Source: Prevotella sp.
GTDB taxonomy: Bacteria > Bacteroidota > Bacteroidia > Bacteroidales > Bacteroidaceae
Direction of reading: 5' to 3'
NCBI GenBank assembly: GCA_017400455.1
Contig: JAFPTC010000018.1
Coordinates: 1 to 64,000, forward strand
DNA length: 64,000 nucleotides
Below the pieces are notes generated by a model, which did no database searches, was not told the origin of the DNA, and saw only the letters and a list, made by a program, of their open reading frames with translations. Positions within the stretch are counted from its first letter, which is position 1. Every line of letters begins with the position of its first letter. This document shows, piece by piece, positions 17,910 to 26,085 of the stretch. The translations under genes and the position numbers were made by a program.

Positions 17910-19406
17910 ATGAACCAAAATTTTGAGCTCATCGCCAAAACATTCATGGGACTGGAGCCCGTCCTGGCAAAAGAGCTGACTCAACTGGGGGCCAACGATG
18001 TACAGATAGGTAGACGCATGGTGTCGTTTACGGGTGATAAAGAATTATTGTACAGGGCCAACTTCCAACTGCACACGGCCATCAAGATTCTGAAACCCAT
18101 CAGCCATTTCAAGGCCCATTGCGCCGACGACGTCTACGAGGAAATCAAGAAAATAGACTGGACCACCTACTTGGGCGACGACCGTACCTTCGCCGTCGAC
18201 TCGGTGGTATTCTCGGAGGACTTCCGCCACTCAAAGTTCGTGAGCTACAAGGTGAAGGACGCCATTGTCGACCAGCTACGCGAACGCACCGGCAAGCGGC
18301 CCAACATTTCAGTGAGCAATCCCGACCTGCGCCTGCACATACACATTGCCGAGGACAACTGCACGCTCTGTCTCGACAGCAGCGGCGAGAGCCTCCATCG
18401 CCGGGGCTATCGGCAGGAAAGCGTAGAGGCACCCATCAACGAGGTGCTGGCCGCCGGCATCATCCTCATGACGGGATGGCAGGGCGACACCGACTTCATC
18501 GACCCCATGTGTGGCAGCGGCACCTTCCTCATCGAGGCCGCACTCATTGCCCGCAACATGGCGCCGGGCCTCTTCCGAAAGGAATATGCCTTTGAGAAAT
18601 GGCCCGACTTCGACGCCGACCTCTTCGACGAGATTTACAACGACGACTCGCAGGAACGCGAGTTCAAGCACCACATCTATGGCTACGACATCGACTTCAA
18701 GGCCGTGAACACCGCCCGCCAGAACGTGAAGGCGGCCGGACTGAGCGACTGCATCACCGTTGAGCAGCAGGACTTCAAGGACTTCGTGCAGCCCAAGGAG
18801 AAGGCCGTCATCGTCACCAACCCACCCTACGGCGAACGCATCTCAACGCCCAACCTGCTGGAGACCTATCGCATGATAGGCGAACGGCTGAAACATCAGT
18901 TCATGGGCAACGACGCCTGGATCATCAGCTATCGCGAGGAGTGCTTCGAGCAGATAGGACTGAAGCCCAGCATCAAGATTCCCCTCTACAACGGATCGCT
19001 GGAGTGCGAGCTGAGAAAGTACCAGATGTTCGACGGCAAGATGAAGCAGTTCCGCAGCGAAGGCGGCATCGTGAAGACCGAGGACGAGAAGCGCCAGATG
19101 GCACAGTCACACCGCTTCAAGAAGGAACGCGAGTTCAAGCAACGGCTCACCGAGCAGGAAGAGAACGAAGAGGGCGACATCCGCTCGTTCACCTTCCATC
19201 GCCACGAGCTGATGGAGCCCCGTAAGCCAAGAATATCACGCGACTCGAACGAGAGAAAGGCCCCCAAGAGCTTCAAGGATTCGAAGGACTCGAAATCACA
19301 GCGCGACTATAGAAAGCCAAAGGAAAACCGTGGCGGCCACGAGCGTTTCGACCGTCAGGGCAGTGGCAAGCGTAACAATAAACGATTCAACCGCGATGAA
19401 GACTAA
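17910..19406 (+). CDS. THUMP-domain class I SAM-dependent RNA methyltransferase (RlmL N-half type)
   Basis: 498 residues, cytoplasmic. An N-terminal ferredoxin-like plus THUMP region (about 1-160) binds RNA. The methyltransferase has the SAM-binding motif DPMCGSGTFLIEAALIARN (about 197) and the catalytic NPPYGERI (about 303), typical of N2-guanine methyltransferases of the RlmL/TrmN group; 23S rRNA is the likely substrate. After about residue 390 the protein continues as a basic, low-complexity tail rich in Lys, Arg, Asp and Ser (SKDSKSQRDYRKPKENRGG), longer than in enteric homologues and probably an RNA-binding extension. Its last 11 bases overlap the ATG of the dipeptidyl peptidase gene, so translation may be coupled. 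Confidence 0.93.
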   Translation: MNQNFELIAKTFMGLEPVLAKELTQLGANDVQIGRRMVSFTGDKELLYRANFQLHTAIKILKPISHFKAHCADDVYEEIKKIDWTTYLGDDRTFAVDSVVFSEDFRHSKFVSYKVKDAIVDQLRERTGKRPNISVSNPDLRLHIHIAEDNCTLCLDSSGESLHRRGYRQESVEAPINEVLAAGIILMTGWQGDTDFIDPMCGSGTFLIEAALIARNMAPGLFRKEYAFEKWPDFDADLFDEIYNDDSQEREFKHHIYGYDIDFKAVNTARQNVKAAGLSDCITVEQQDFKDFVQPKEKAVIVTNPPYGERISTPNLLETYRMIGERLKHQFMGNDAWIISYREECFEQIGLKPSIKIPLYNGSLECELRKYQMFDGKMKQFRSEGGIVKTEDEKRQMAQSHRFKKEREFKQRLTEQEENEEGDIRSFTFHRHELMEPRKPRISRDSNERKAPKSFKDSKDSKSQRDYRKPKENRGGHERFDRQGSGKRNNKRFNRDED

Positions 19407-21624
19407 GACGTTTCTCAACTGCCTCCTTGCATTGCTGCTTTCCATGCCCATGAATGCCCAGCAGAAGCTTTTCACCCTTGAAGACCTGAACTTCGGCGGA
19501 CGCAACTATCACAACCTGCGCCCGCAGAACATGTTCCTCACCTGGTGGGGCGACCAACTGGTGCAGACCGACGTGGAGGAATGTAGCCTCGTCAACCCTA
19601 AGACGGGAAAGAAGACCAAGCTGTTCACCCTCGACCAGATTAACGAGTGGGCTAAGAGCGACGGCGACCAGCGACAGGTGCGCCACCTCATGTCGGCTAC
19701 GTTCCCCTACCCCGATCAGCCCATCGTGGCCGTGGGAAACCGCCACGCCTTCCTGCTCATCGACTTCAAACAGAAGCAGATTGTTTGGCAAGACAGTCTT
19801 TCGGGCCAGCAGGCCAACGACTGGAGCCCCCAGTCGAAAGCCACCGCCTACGTGGAGAACAGCCAGCTGTTCGTGGTCGACGCCCAGGGCAAGAAGCATC
19901 AGCTCACCACCGACGGCAGCCGCGAAATAGTCTACGGACAGAGCGTCCATCGCGACGAGTTTGGCATCACGAAGGGCACTTTCTGGAGCCCCGACGGCCA
20001 GCATCTTGCTTTCTACCGCATGGACCAAAGCATGGTCACCGACTATCCGCAGGTGGGCATACCATCGCTCCCACGCGAGGGATGGTCGAAGACCGAGGGC
20101 ATCAGTGCCCCCATTGCTGAGATGGAGCCCGACAAGTACCCCATGACGGGCACTAACACCCACGTGGTCACCATCGGCGTCTACGACCTGCAAACGCAAA
20201 AGACCATCTACCTAAAAACCCCCGCCGTCGAGTATGCTGCGATGCCATCGCAGCCCCAATCCCCCTGCTACTTCACCAACATCGCCTTCTCGCCCGACTC
20301 CCGCCACATTTTCGTACAAGAGCTGAACCGCGACCAGAACGACTGCCGCCTCGTGAGCTACGATGCTGAGACAGGCAAGCGTGAGTACGAGCTGTGCCGG
20401 GAGACCAGCGACAAATACGTGGAGCCCCTCCACCCCATCCAGTTCCTGCCCTGGAGCCCGAACACCTTCATCCTGCAAAGCCAGCGCGACGGCTACAACC
20501 ACCTCTACTTATACAGTATAAAGGGCGAGTGCATCAAGCAGCTCACCAAAGGCCCTTGGGTGGTACTTGATGTGCTGGGCTTCAACCAGAAGACGAAGAG
20601 CATCATCATCGCCTCTAACGAGAAACACCCGCTGCAGCGCAACCTCTATGCCGTGGATGCCTGGACCGGACAGCTCACGCCGCTCGACAATGGCGAGGGC
20701 GTCCATCGCGGCGTCCTCTCGGAAGGCACGGGAAGCCTGCTCTACGACAAGTGGCAGACGCCCACTACGCCCAACAACATCGACCTGGTCAATGCCAAGG
20801 ACGGCAAGGGCAAACGACTGCTCACCGCCGAAGACCCGTGGAAGGACTATCTGCAGCCCATCTATGAGAATGGCAGCATCAAGGCTGCCGACGGAACAAC
20901 AGACCTCTACTGGCGCATGGTGAAACCACGCGACTTCAATCCCGCCAAGCAATATCCCACCGTGGTCTATGTCTATGGCGGCCCGCACGCCCACAATGTC
21001 GATGCCTCGTGGCACTGGCTGAGCCGCTCGTGGGAGACCTACATGGCACAGAAGGGCTATATCGTCTTCATCCTCGACAACCGTGGATCTGAGAACCGAG
21101 GCCGCGACTTCGAGCAGGCCCCCTTCCGCCAGCTGGGACAGGTGGAGATGCAAGACCAGATGAAGGGCGTGGAATTTCTACGCACCTTGCCCTACGTAGA
21201 CAGCAACCGGCTGGGCGTTCACGGCTGGAGCTACGGCGGCTACATGACCATCTCGCTCATGACCAACTATCCCGACGTGTTCAAGGTGGGCGTGGCCGGA
21301 GGGCCGGTCATCGACTGGCATTGGTACGAGGTGATGTACGGCGAGCGCTATATGGACACCCCGCAGCAGAACCCCGAGGGCTACGCCAAGACCAGCCTCA
21401 TCGCAAAAGCCAAGAACCTGAAGGGAAAACTGCAGATCATCATCGGCTATAACGACCCCACCGTCGTTCCCCAGCACGCCCTGTCGTTCATCAGAGCCTG
21501 CGTCGAGGCCGGCACACAGCCCGACTTCTTCGCCTATCCAGGCGAGGGCCACAACATGATGGGCCACGCCAGCGTACATCTACACGAGCGCATCACACAA
21601 TACTTCGAGGACTATCTGAAATGA
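19396..21624 (+). CDS. Dipeptidyl peptidase IV (S9B family serine peptidase)
   Basis: 742 residues from ATG 19396 (MKTKTFLNCLLALLLSMPMNAQ, signal peptide). The N-terminal beta-propeller (about 40-500) is followed by an alpha/beta-hydrolase domain with the catalytic Ser in GWSYGGYMT (about 611), Asp in YNDPTVVPQHA (about 685) and His in GEGHNMMGH (about 718). DPP-IV enzymes remove X-Pro or X-Ala dipeptides from peptide N-termini; in Bacteroidales they are periplasmic or surface enzymes serving peptide use. The start overlaps the methyltransferase stop, and a further upstream in-frame start would lie inside that gene and would bury the signal peptide. A thioesterase follows 15 bp later. Confidence 0.94.
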   Translation: MKTKTFLNCLLALLLSMPMNAQQKLFTLEDLNFGGRNYHNLRPQNMFLTWWGDQLVQTDVEECSLVNPKTGKKTKLFTLDQINEWAKSDGDQRQVRHLMSATFPYPDQPIVAVGNRHAFLLIDFKQKQIVWQDSLSGQQANDWSPQSKATAYVENSQLFVVDAQGKKHQLTTDGSREIVYGQSVHRDEFGITKGTFWSPDGQHLAFYRMDQSMVTDYPQVGIPSLPREGWSKTEGISAPIAEMEPDKYPMTGTNTHVVTIGVYDLQTQKTIYLKTPAVEYAAMPSQPQSPCYFTNIAFSPDSRHIFVQELNRDQNDCRLVSYDAETGKREYELCRETSDKYVEPLHPIQFLPWSPNTFILQSQRDGYNHLYLYSIKGECIKQLTKGPWVVLDVLGFNQKTKSIIIASNEKHPLQRNLYAVDAWTGQLTPLDNGEGVHRGVLSEGTGSLLYDKWQTPTTPNNIDLVNAKDGKGKRLLTAEDPWKDYLQPIYENGSIKAADGTTDLYWRMVKPRDFNPAKQYPTVVYVYGGPHAHNVDASWHWLSRSWETYMAQKGYIVFILDNRGSENRGRDFEQAPFRQLGQVEMQDQMKGVEFLRTLPYVDSNRLGVHGWSYGGYMTISLMTNYPDVFKVGVAGGPVIDWHWYEVMYGERYMDTPQQNPEGYAKTSLIAKAKNLKGKLQIIIGYNDPTVVPQHALSFIRACVEAGTQPDFFAYPGEGHNMMGHASVHLHERITQYFEDYLK

Positions 21625-21639
21625 TTTGAGATTGGCATC

Positions 21640-22050
21640 ATGACATTGAAGGAATTTTTCAAAGGCGACCGCTTTGCCGTGCTCGCAGGCTGCGAGCTGC
21701 TGGAGATTAGCGAAGGCTATGCCCGCGCCCGGATGACCGTAGAGGAGCGCCACCTCAATGGAGGTGACGTGTGCCAGGGCGGCGCCATCTTCACCCTGGC
21801 CGACCTGGCCTTTGCCGCAGCCGTGAACAGCCACTTGGTGCTCACCGTCAGCACCAGCTCAAACATCAGTTTCTTCCGCTCTGTTCCCCTTGGCGCCACC
21901 ATCTATGCCGAGGCCCGCGAGCTGGTGGACCATGCGCGCCTGCCCTACGCCGAGGTGCGCATCACCGACGAGCAGCAGCGCTTGGTGGCCCTCTTCACCT
22001 CCAGCGGCTATCGCAAGCAGAACGTAAGGCTCGAAGGCGTAGCCCTCTGA
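21640..22050 (+). CDS. PaaI-like hotdog thioesterase
   Basis: 136 residues, cytoplasmic. The hotdog fold is marked by HLNGGDVCQGGAIFTLADLA, where the family catalytic Asp and Gly-rich turn lie, then SSNISFFRSVPLGATIYAEA. PaaI-type thioesterases hydrolyse acyl- or aryl-CoA esters such as phenylacetyl-CoA derivatives. The window also encodes two PaaK-type CoA ligases, so a rescue role in aryl-CoA metabolism is possible, but they are in other operons. It follows the peptidase gene by 15 bp and has no promoter of its own. Confidence 0.9.
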   Translation: MTLKEFFKGDRFAVLAGCELLEISEGYARARMTVEERHLNGGDVCQGGAIFTLADLAFAAAVNSHLVLTVSTSSNISFFRSVPLGATIYAEARELVDHARLPYAEVRITDEQQRLVALFTSSGYRKQNVRLEGVAL

Positions 22051-22083
22051 GCGGTGTTACTTTAGCCAGTTTCTGAAGGAGGT

Positions 22084-22135
22084 GCCTCCGCAGAAAAAAA
22101 TCTCACGTGAGAAATTTTCACGCGGCGCCTCTGGC
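22084..22135. repeat. CACGTG palindrome in convergent junction
   Basis: TCTCACGTGAGA at 22101-22112 with an A tract on the left and CACGCGGCGCCTC on the right. It fills most of the 88-bp gap between the convergent thioesterase and PIN genes, the same placement as at 9213, 16433 and 51140. Confidence 0.75.
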
Positions 22136-22138
22136 TGA

Positions 22139-22576
22139 TTAAAGCTCGTCGGGGAAATATTTCACGAGGAAGTCGCGTGGTTCCAAAACCTCTACCGAGG
22201 ATGCAAAATCGAAGTCCTTCAAATTGCGGGTGACCATGCAATGAGCGCCTGCCTGCTCGGCTGCGAAATACTGCAAGGCATCCTCGAAATCCTTGGCTTC
22301 CACAGCCAGCGCACGGTCGACGACTTTTTCACCAACAGGTACAATAGTATAAAGGCTCCTACTGATTTTAATGATTCTGTAGAATGCTTGAAGAGGTATC
22401 GTCTTTCGGGTACAATACTTTATGTTTGCAATAGACAAATCTGAGACTAACAGGTTTATCTCTTTCCTTGCAGCCAAATTGAATATTGAGAAAGCCTCAT
22501 CAAAGCCTTCAGGTCTTTTCTCAATAAAGTCTAAAAAGACATTTGTGTCAATGAAAACTGAAATTTCACCTTCCAT
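22139..22576 (-). CDS. PIN-domain toxin (VapC-like ribonuclease)
   Basis: 145 residues from the ATG at 22576 (MEGEISVFIDTNVFLDFIEK); a longer reading frame to 22660 would overlap the upstream gene fully and lacks support. PIN-domain acidic residues are visible: Asp in FIDTNVFLD, Glu/Asp in KDFEDALQYF and the TRNLKDF motif before the last strand. PIN toxins cut tRNA or mRNA with Mg2+. The start overlaps the end of the upstream 86-residue protein by 11 bp, the classic antitoxin-toxin arrangement. Base composition is visibly more AT-rich than the neighbours, suggesting horizontal gain. Confidence 0.85.
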   Translation of the reverse strand: MEGEISVFIDTNVFLDFIEKRPEGFDEAFSIFNLAARKEINLLVSDLSIANIKYCTRKTIPLQAFYRIIKISRSLYTIVPVGEKVVDRALAVEAKDFEDALQYFAAEQAGAHCMVTRNLKDFDFASSVEVLEPRDFLVKYFPDEL

Positions 22577-22826
22577 GTTTCTCAAGCAGATACTCCTCTT
22601 TGTCTTTTTTCCAATCCACAGTTTGGCAGGCAGAGAAGGCTCCGGCAAGCTCCCTGACAATTTCCATGCGCCGAGTGATTTCGGGCGAATAATTTTTTTC
22701 CTTTTCCTCCTTACGTTTTGCCGTTCTCCGGATATAGAGCCACATGTTCTTTACGTTCTGCTCGCAGGAGTCATCCATCTGATTGATGAGATGCACCATG
22801 TCTTGCTTCATTTCACGTACTGTCAT
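22566..22826 (-). CDS. Putative antitoxin of the PIN toxin
   Basis: 86 residues, highly charged and helical (MTVREMKQDMVHLINQMDD ... RRTAKRKEEKEKNY). No DNA-binding family is recognised with certainty. The role is inferred from size, charge, position just upstream of the PIN gene, the 11-bp overlap and its own promoter (TATCTTTG at 22854-22861). Like the toxin it is AT-rich compared with the surroundings. Confidence 0.7.
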   Translation of the reverse strand: MTVREMKQDMVHLINQMDDSCEQNVKNMWLYIRRTAKRKEEKEKNYSPEITRRMEIVRELAGAFSACQTVDWKKDKEEYLLEKHGR

Positions 22827-22853
22827 AGCTGTATTCTTTTCTTACTTCTGGTG

Positions 22854-22861
22854 CAAAGATA
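22854..22861 (-). promoter_or_regulatory. -7 box of the toxin-antitoxin operon
   Basis: TATCTTTG on the minus strand, 27 nt before the antitoxin ATG. Confidence 0.65.
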
Positions 22862-22893
22862 CAAACTATCTGCAAATCTTCCAAATAAATCAT

Positions 22894-22930
22894 CAAAAAA
22901 AACTCGTGCCCCCGCCTGGGGAGCACGAGC
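22894..22930 (-). terminator. Rho-independent terminator after the ACT gene
   Basis: Read on the minus strand: CTCGTGC, CCCC-type inner stem, GCACGAG (22904-22930), then a run of seven or more T. It ends the paaK-ACT transcript. Between it and the ACT stop (22957-22986) a second hairpin GCTCAGCC/GGCTGAGC is present. Confidence 0.8.
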
Positions 22931-23032
22931 AGATAGGATGACACAAACCCACTGGGCTCAGCCTGCCGAGGGGGAAAGGCTGAGCGGCACCAGGCCGCTG
23001 GGGGTGGAAGCCGGCAGTGACGGCAGCGGGCT

Positions 23033-23461
23033 TCAGGCCAGCTTGCTCAGGTCTTGCTCGGCAATGAACTTCAGGTTGTTCAGGATGATGGTCTCGCGGG
23101 CCTTATCGCGATTGTTGGTGCGGAACACCATGATGCCCTTGCCACGCAGCAGGAAGGTGTACATATAGGCAATGCTGATGCCGGCATCGCTGAACAGCTT
23201 CACGGCGTCGGCGGCACGGCCCGGCTCGTCGTCGAGCTCCAGAGCCAGCACGTCGCTCAAGGCCACGGCCACGCCAGCCTTCTTCAACTCCTCGTAGGCG
23301 CGCAGGGGCTCTGAGCAGATGAGGCGATAGATGCCATACTCGGCCGTGTCGGCTATGGTGGAGGCCACGATTTGGATTTTCTGCTCCTTCAACACTTCGA
23401 GCACCTTGATGAGGGTGCCGCTACGGTTCTCAATGAAAATGGAAAGCTGATGAATTGTCAT
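23033..23461 (-). CDS. Tandem ACT-domain protein
   Basis: 142 residues forming two ACT domains: MTIHQLSIFIENRSGTLIKV in the first half and LALELDDEPGRAADAVKLFS in the second. ACT domains bind amino acids. In Bacteroidetes such two-ACT proteins are regularly next to phenylacetate-CoA ligase and indolepyruvate oxidoreductase genes, so a sensor role in aromatic or branched amino acid metabolism is likely. It follows paaK by 59 bp on the same strand, and that gap holds a five-copy 8-bp repeat. Probably co-transcribed with paaK and ended by the terminator at 22894-22930. Confidence 0.88.
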   Translation of the reverse strand: MTIHQLSIFIENRSGTLIKVLEVLKEQKIQIVASTIADTAEYGIYRLICSEPLRAYEELKKAGVAVALSDVLALELDDEPGRAADAVKLFSDAGISIAYMYTFLLRGKGIMVFRTNNRDKARETIILNNLKFIAEQDLSKLA

Positions 23462-23479
23462 ATTTGGCGTTTTTTAATT

Positions 23480-23517
23480 ATTTCGATATTTCGATATTCC
23501 GATATTTCGATATTTCG
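23480..23517. repeat. 8-bp tandem repeat, about five copies
   Basis: Unit ATTTCGAT, one copy changed to ATTCCGAT. It lies between the paaK stop and the ACT start, in the leader for the ACT protein. Such a tract can vary by slippage. Confidence 0.8.
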
Positions 23518-23520
23518 TAA

Positions 23521-24840
23521 TTATTGGTACACCTTTCGCTTGTCTACCACGCGCACGGCCTTGCCCTCGCTGACGGGCAGAGTGCCTCGGGGCACCAGCT
23601 TCACACGCGGGGTGAGCAGTATCTCGTCCTTCAGGGCGCGGGTGATGTCCTTGCTGAGCTGCTGCAGGCGGCCATAGTCGTCGGTGAACATCTCGGCCAG
23701 CTCCACCTCCACGGTCATGTTGTCGTTGTCCTGGTCGGTGGTCAGGGTGATGAGGTAGTTGTTGCCCAGCTCGCGGAACTGCATGAGAATCTTCTCAATC
23801 TGAATGGGGAAGATGTTCACGCCGCGCAGCACCATCATGTCGTCGCTACGGCCGCGCATGCGGTCCAGGCGGATGTGGTTGCGGCCGCAGGGGCACGAGC
23901 GTCCCAGGACGCGGGTGAGGTCGCGGGTGCGATAGCGCAGCAGGGGCATGGCCTCGCGACAGAGGGTGGTGAGCACCAGCTCGCCTATCTCGCCGTCGGG
24001 CACGGGCTCCAGCGTCTCGGGGTCTACAATCTCCACGATGTAGTAGTCTTCCCAGAAGTGGAGGCCGTTCTGCTCGGGGCACTCGAAGCCCACGCCGGGT
24101 CCGCACATCTCGCTCATGCCGAAGGAGTTGTAGGCCTTCACGCCCATCATCTGCTCGATGCGGCGGCGCTGCTCCTCAGAGTGGGGCTCGGCACCGATGG
24201 CAAGCACCTTCAACTTCGTATCGCGGCGCGGATCGACGCCCTCCTGCTGCATCACCTCGTAGAGGCGGGTGACGTAGCTGGGCACGGCATGGATGGCCGT
24301 GGTGCCGAAGTCCTTGATGAACTTAATCTGGCGCAGCGAGTTGCCGGCGGCGGCGGGCACGGTGAGCATGCCCAGACGCTCGGCGCCGTACTGGAAGCCC
24401 AGACCGCCGGTGAACATGCCGTAGCCGGAGGAATTTTGAAAGACGTCGTCGGGGCGGAGGCCCACCATCCACAGGTTGCGGGCCACCTGGTTGGCCCACT
24501 CGTCGAGGTCCTTCTGCGTGTGCAGGATGACGGTGGGGTTGCCGGTGGTGCCACTGCTGGAGTGTAGGCGCACGCAGTCCTTCAGTGGCACGCAGCACAT
24601 GCCAAAGGGATAGGTGTCGCGCAGGTCCTGCTTGGTGGTGAAGGGCAGCTTACGCACGTCGGCCAGCGTCTGGATGTCGTCGGCCGTGATGCCTGCTTCC
24701 TGGAATTTCTTCTGATAGAACTCGTTCGTCAGGCAATGACGAACGGTGGCTTTGAGACGCTCCAGCTGGAAGGCCTCAATCTGTTGGCGCGTCATGGTCT
24801 CGCGTTCAGGGTTGAAATAGGGAGAGTTTTGTCCGTTCAT
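23521..24840 (-). CDS. Phenylacetate-CoA ligase family protein (copy 1)
   Basis: 439 residues from the ATG at 24840 (MNGQNSPYFNPERETMTRQQ); 18 more in-frame codons upstream run into the promoter and were not used. PaaK belongs to the adenylate-forming enzymes and makes aryl-CoA from the acid, ATP and CoA. Visible are the P-loop-like LHSSSGTTGNPTVI, NSFGMSEMCGPGVGFEC, the ATP-ribose Asp segment LRYRTRDLTRVLG and GRSDDMMVLRGVNIFP. In anaerobic Bacteroidetes this enzyme likely activates phenylacetate or related acids for reductive carboxylation to amino acid precursors. Operon with the ACT protein. A second paralogue is at 33924-35231. Confidence 0.93.
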   Translation of the reverse strand: MNGQNSPYFNPERETMTRQQIEAFQLERLKATVRHCLTNEFYQKKFQEAGITADDIQTLADVRKLPFTTKQDLRDTYPFGMCCVPLKDCVRLHSSSGTTGNPTVILHTQKDLDEWANQVARNLWMVGLRPDDVFQNSSGYGMFTGGLGFQYGAERLGMLTVPAAAGNSLRQIKFIKDFGTTAIHAVPSYVTRLYEVMQQEGVDPRRDTKLKVLAIGAEPHSEEQRRRIEQMMGVKAYNSFGMSEMCGPGVGFECPEQNGLHFWEDYYIVEIVDPETLEPVPDGEIGELVLTTLCREAMPLLRYRTRDLTRVLGRSCPCGRNHIRLDRMRGRSDDMMVLRGVNIFPIQIEKILMQFRELGNNYLITLTTDQDNDNMTVEVELAEMFTDDYGRLQQLSKDITRALKDEILLTPRVKLVPRGTLPVSEGKAVRVVDKRKVYQ

Positions 24841-24871
24841 TTCTCTTGTGTTTAATATACCATTTGCGCCA

Positions 24872-24902
24872 CAAAGATAGGCATTTTTCTGCAAACTGAC
24901 AA
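24872..24902 (-). promoter_or_regulatory. Promoter of paaK copy 1
   Basis: TATCTTTG (24872-24879) with TTG at 24900-24902 on the minus strand, 20 bp apart. Just upstream (24933-24956) is a three-copy TGAGTTTG tandem repeat. Confidence 0.65.
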
Positions 24903-24999
24903 GAAAAAGGCCAAAAACATTGACAAAGTTTATGAGTTTGTGAGTTTGTGAGTTATTGGGAATTATTGGGGGCCTTGAGGTCGAACAGTCGGTTTATGA

Positions 25000-26052
25000 C
25001 TATTCGCCCAACTGGGGCCAGCCGTCGGCCGTCCAGGTGATGGGACGCTGAATGAGCATGGCAGCACCGTTCTGCGTGGCGCTGTAGCCATGGCATACGA
25101 AGACATCCTGGCCGTCGAAGGTGTAGGCGGCACAGTGACCTGCAGCTTCCCACTCCTTCTTGTCGCCCTCAAGGAAGAGGGTGCCTCCGCCCATGGCCAT
25201 GTCCTTGCCTTCACGGTCCAGATAGGGGCCGTCGACGGTCTTGCTGCGGCCTACGGCCACGCGATAGTTGCTACGGGCTCCGCGACAGCAGTAGTCCCAC
25301 GACACGAAGAGGTAGTAGTAGCCGCCGTGCTTGAAGATGAACGGTGCCTCGATGGCATTCGTACCGGCGAACTTCGACGTGGGGTTCGGCTCGCTGGGCT
25401 TGTAGCTTGGGTCGTAGCGGCGGGCAATGGTGCGAGGCTTTTCACCCTTGGCAATGTGCATGGTGGAGTCGAGGCGGGCCAGCAGGATGCCGTCCCAGAA
25501 GGAGCCCCACGTGAGCCACGGCTGGTTTTGGTCGTCGATGACGAAGTTGGGGTCGATGGCGTTCCAGTTGTCGCCCGTCATCTGGCCGTCGGAGCCGCGC
25601 TTCCGCTCGTGGGAAGTGACGATGCAGCCCTGGTCCTTCCAGATGCCGCCACGCAGCGAGCGGCTGCTGAGCAGGCCGATGGCCGAGCCGTTCTTGCCGA
25701 AGGTCGAGCAGCTATAGGCCATCCACCACTGGCCCTTCCAGTGGATGACATCGGGAGCCCACACGTGATTGCCGAAGCCGGGAACGGAGTCGGTGGTCCA
25801 GCCGGGAATGACGGTCATCACGGGCTGCGGCAGCACCGTCCACGTCTTGCGGTCCTTCGACGTCATCTGCTGGATACCCATGCCCGTGGCATAGATGTAA
25901 TAGGTATCGCCGTCCTTGGCCATCACGGGATCGTGGACCATGGGTTTCTCGGTTGTGTACGCCTCGCGTTGAAAACCTCGGCGAGGTCCCTGCGCAACGA
26001 TAGGCAGGCTGACGGCTGCAAGAGCCATCGTGAGGAGGATTTTGTTAGTCAT
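25000..26052 (-). CDS. GH43 arabinanase/arabinofuranosidase-type glycosidase
   Basis: 350 residues, signal peptide MTNKILLTMALAAVSLPIVAQ. A single five-bladed propeller with the three GH43 acids: Asp in MVHDPVMAKDGDTYY, Asp in NAIDPNFVIDD and Glu in AIEAPFIFKHGGYYY. The compact size and the WGSFWDGILLARLD segment resemble arabinan endo-1,5-alpha-L-arabinosidases. It is the last gene of the operon with GH53 and GH51 (33-bp gap), so it likely acts on the arabinan side chains of pectin. Confidence 0.92.
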   Translation of the reverse strand: MTNKILLTMALAAVSLPIVAQGPRRGFQREAYTTEKPMVHDPVMAKDGDTYYIYATGMGIQQMTSKDRKTWTVLPQPVMTVIPGWTTDSVPGFGNHVWAPDVIHWKGQWWMAYSCSTFGKNGSAIGLLSSRSLRGGIWKDQGCIVTSHERKRGSDGQMTGDNWNAIDPNFVIDDQNQPWLTWGSFWDGILLARLDSTMHIAKGEKPRTIARRYDPSYKPSEPNPTSKFAGTNAIEAPFIFKHGGYYYLFVSWDYCCRGARSNYRVAVGRSKTVDGPYLDREGKDMAMGGGTLFLEGDKKEWEAAGHCAAYTFDGQDVFVCHGYSATQNGAAMLIQRPITWTADGWPQLGE

Positions 26053-26085
26053 AACGGTAAAAGTATTGATTAGTAATGTTGGTTC

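Noticed and set aside
22577..22660. N-terminal extension of the PIN protein to 22660
   Set aside because: The added residues overlap the antitoxin gene and lack PIN homology; ATG 22576 begins directly before the conserved FIDTN.
23480..23517. Tandem ATTTCGAT tract as a CRISPR array
   Set aside because: Units are 8 bp with no spacers and no cas genes nearby.
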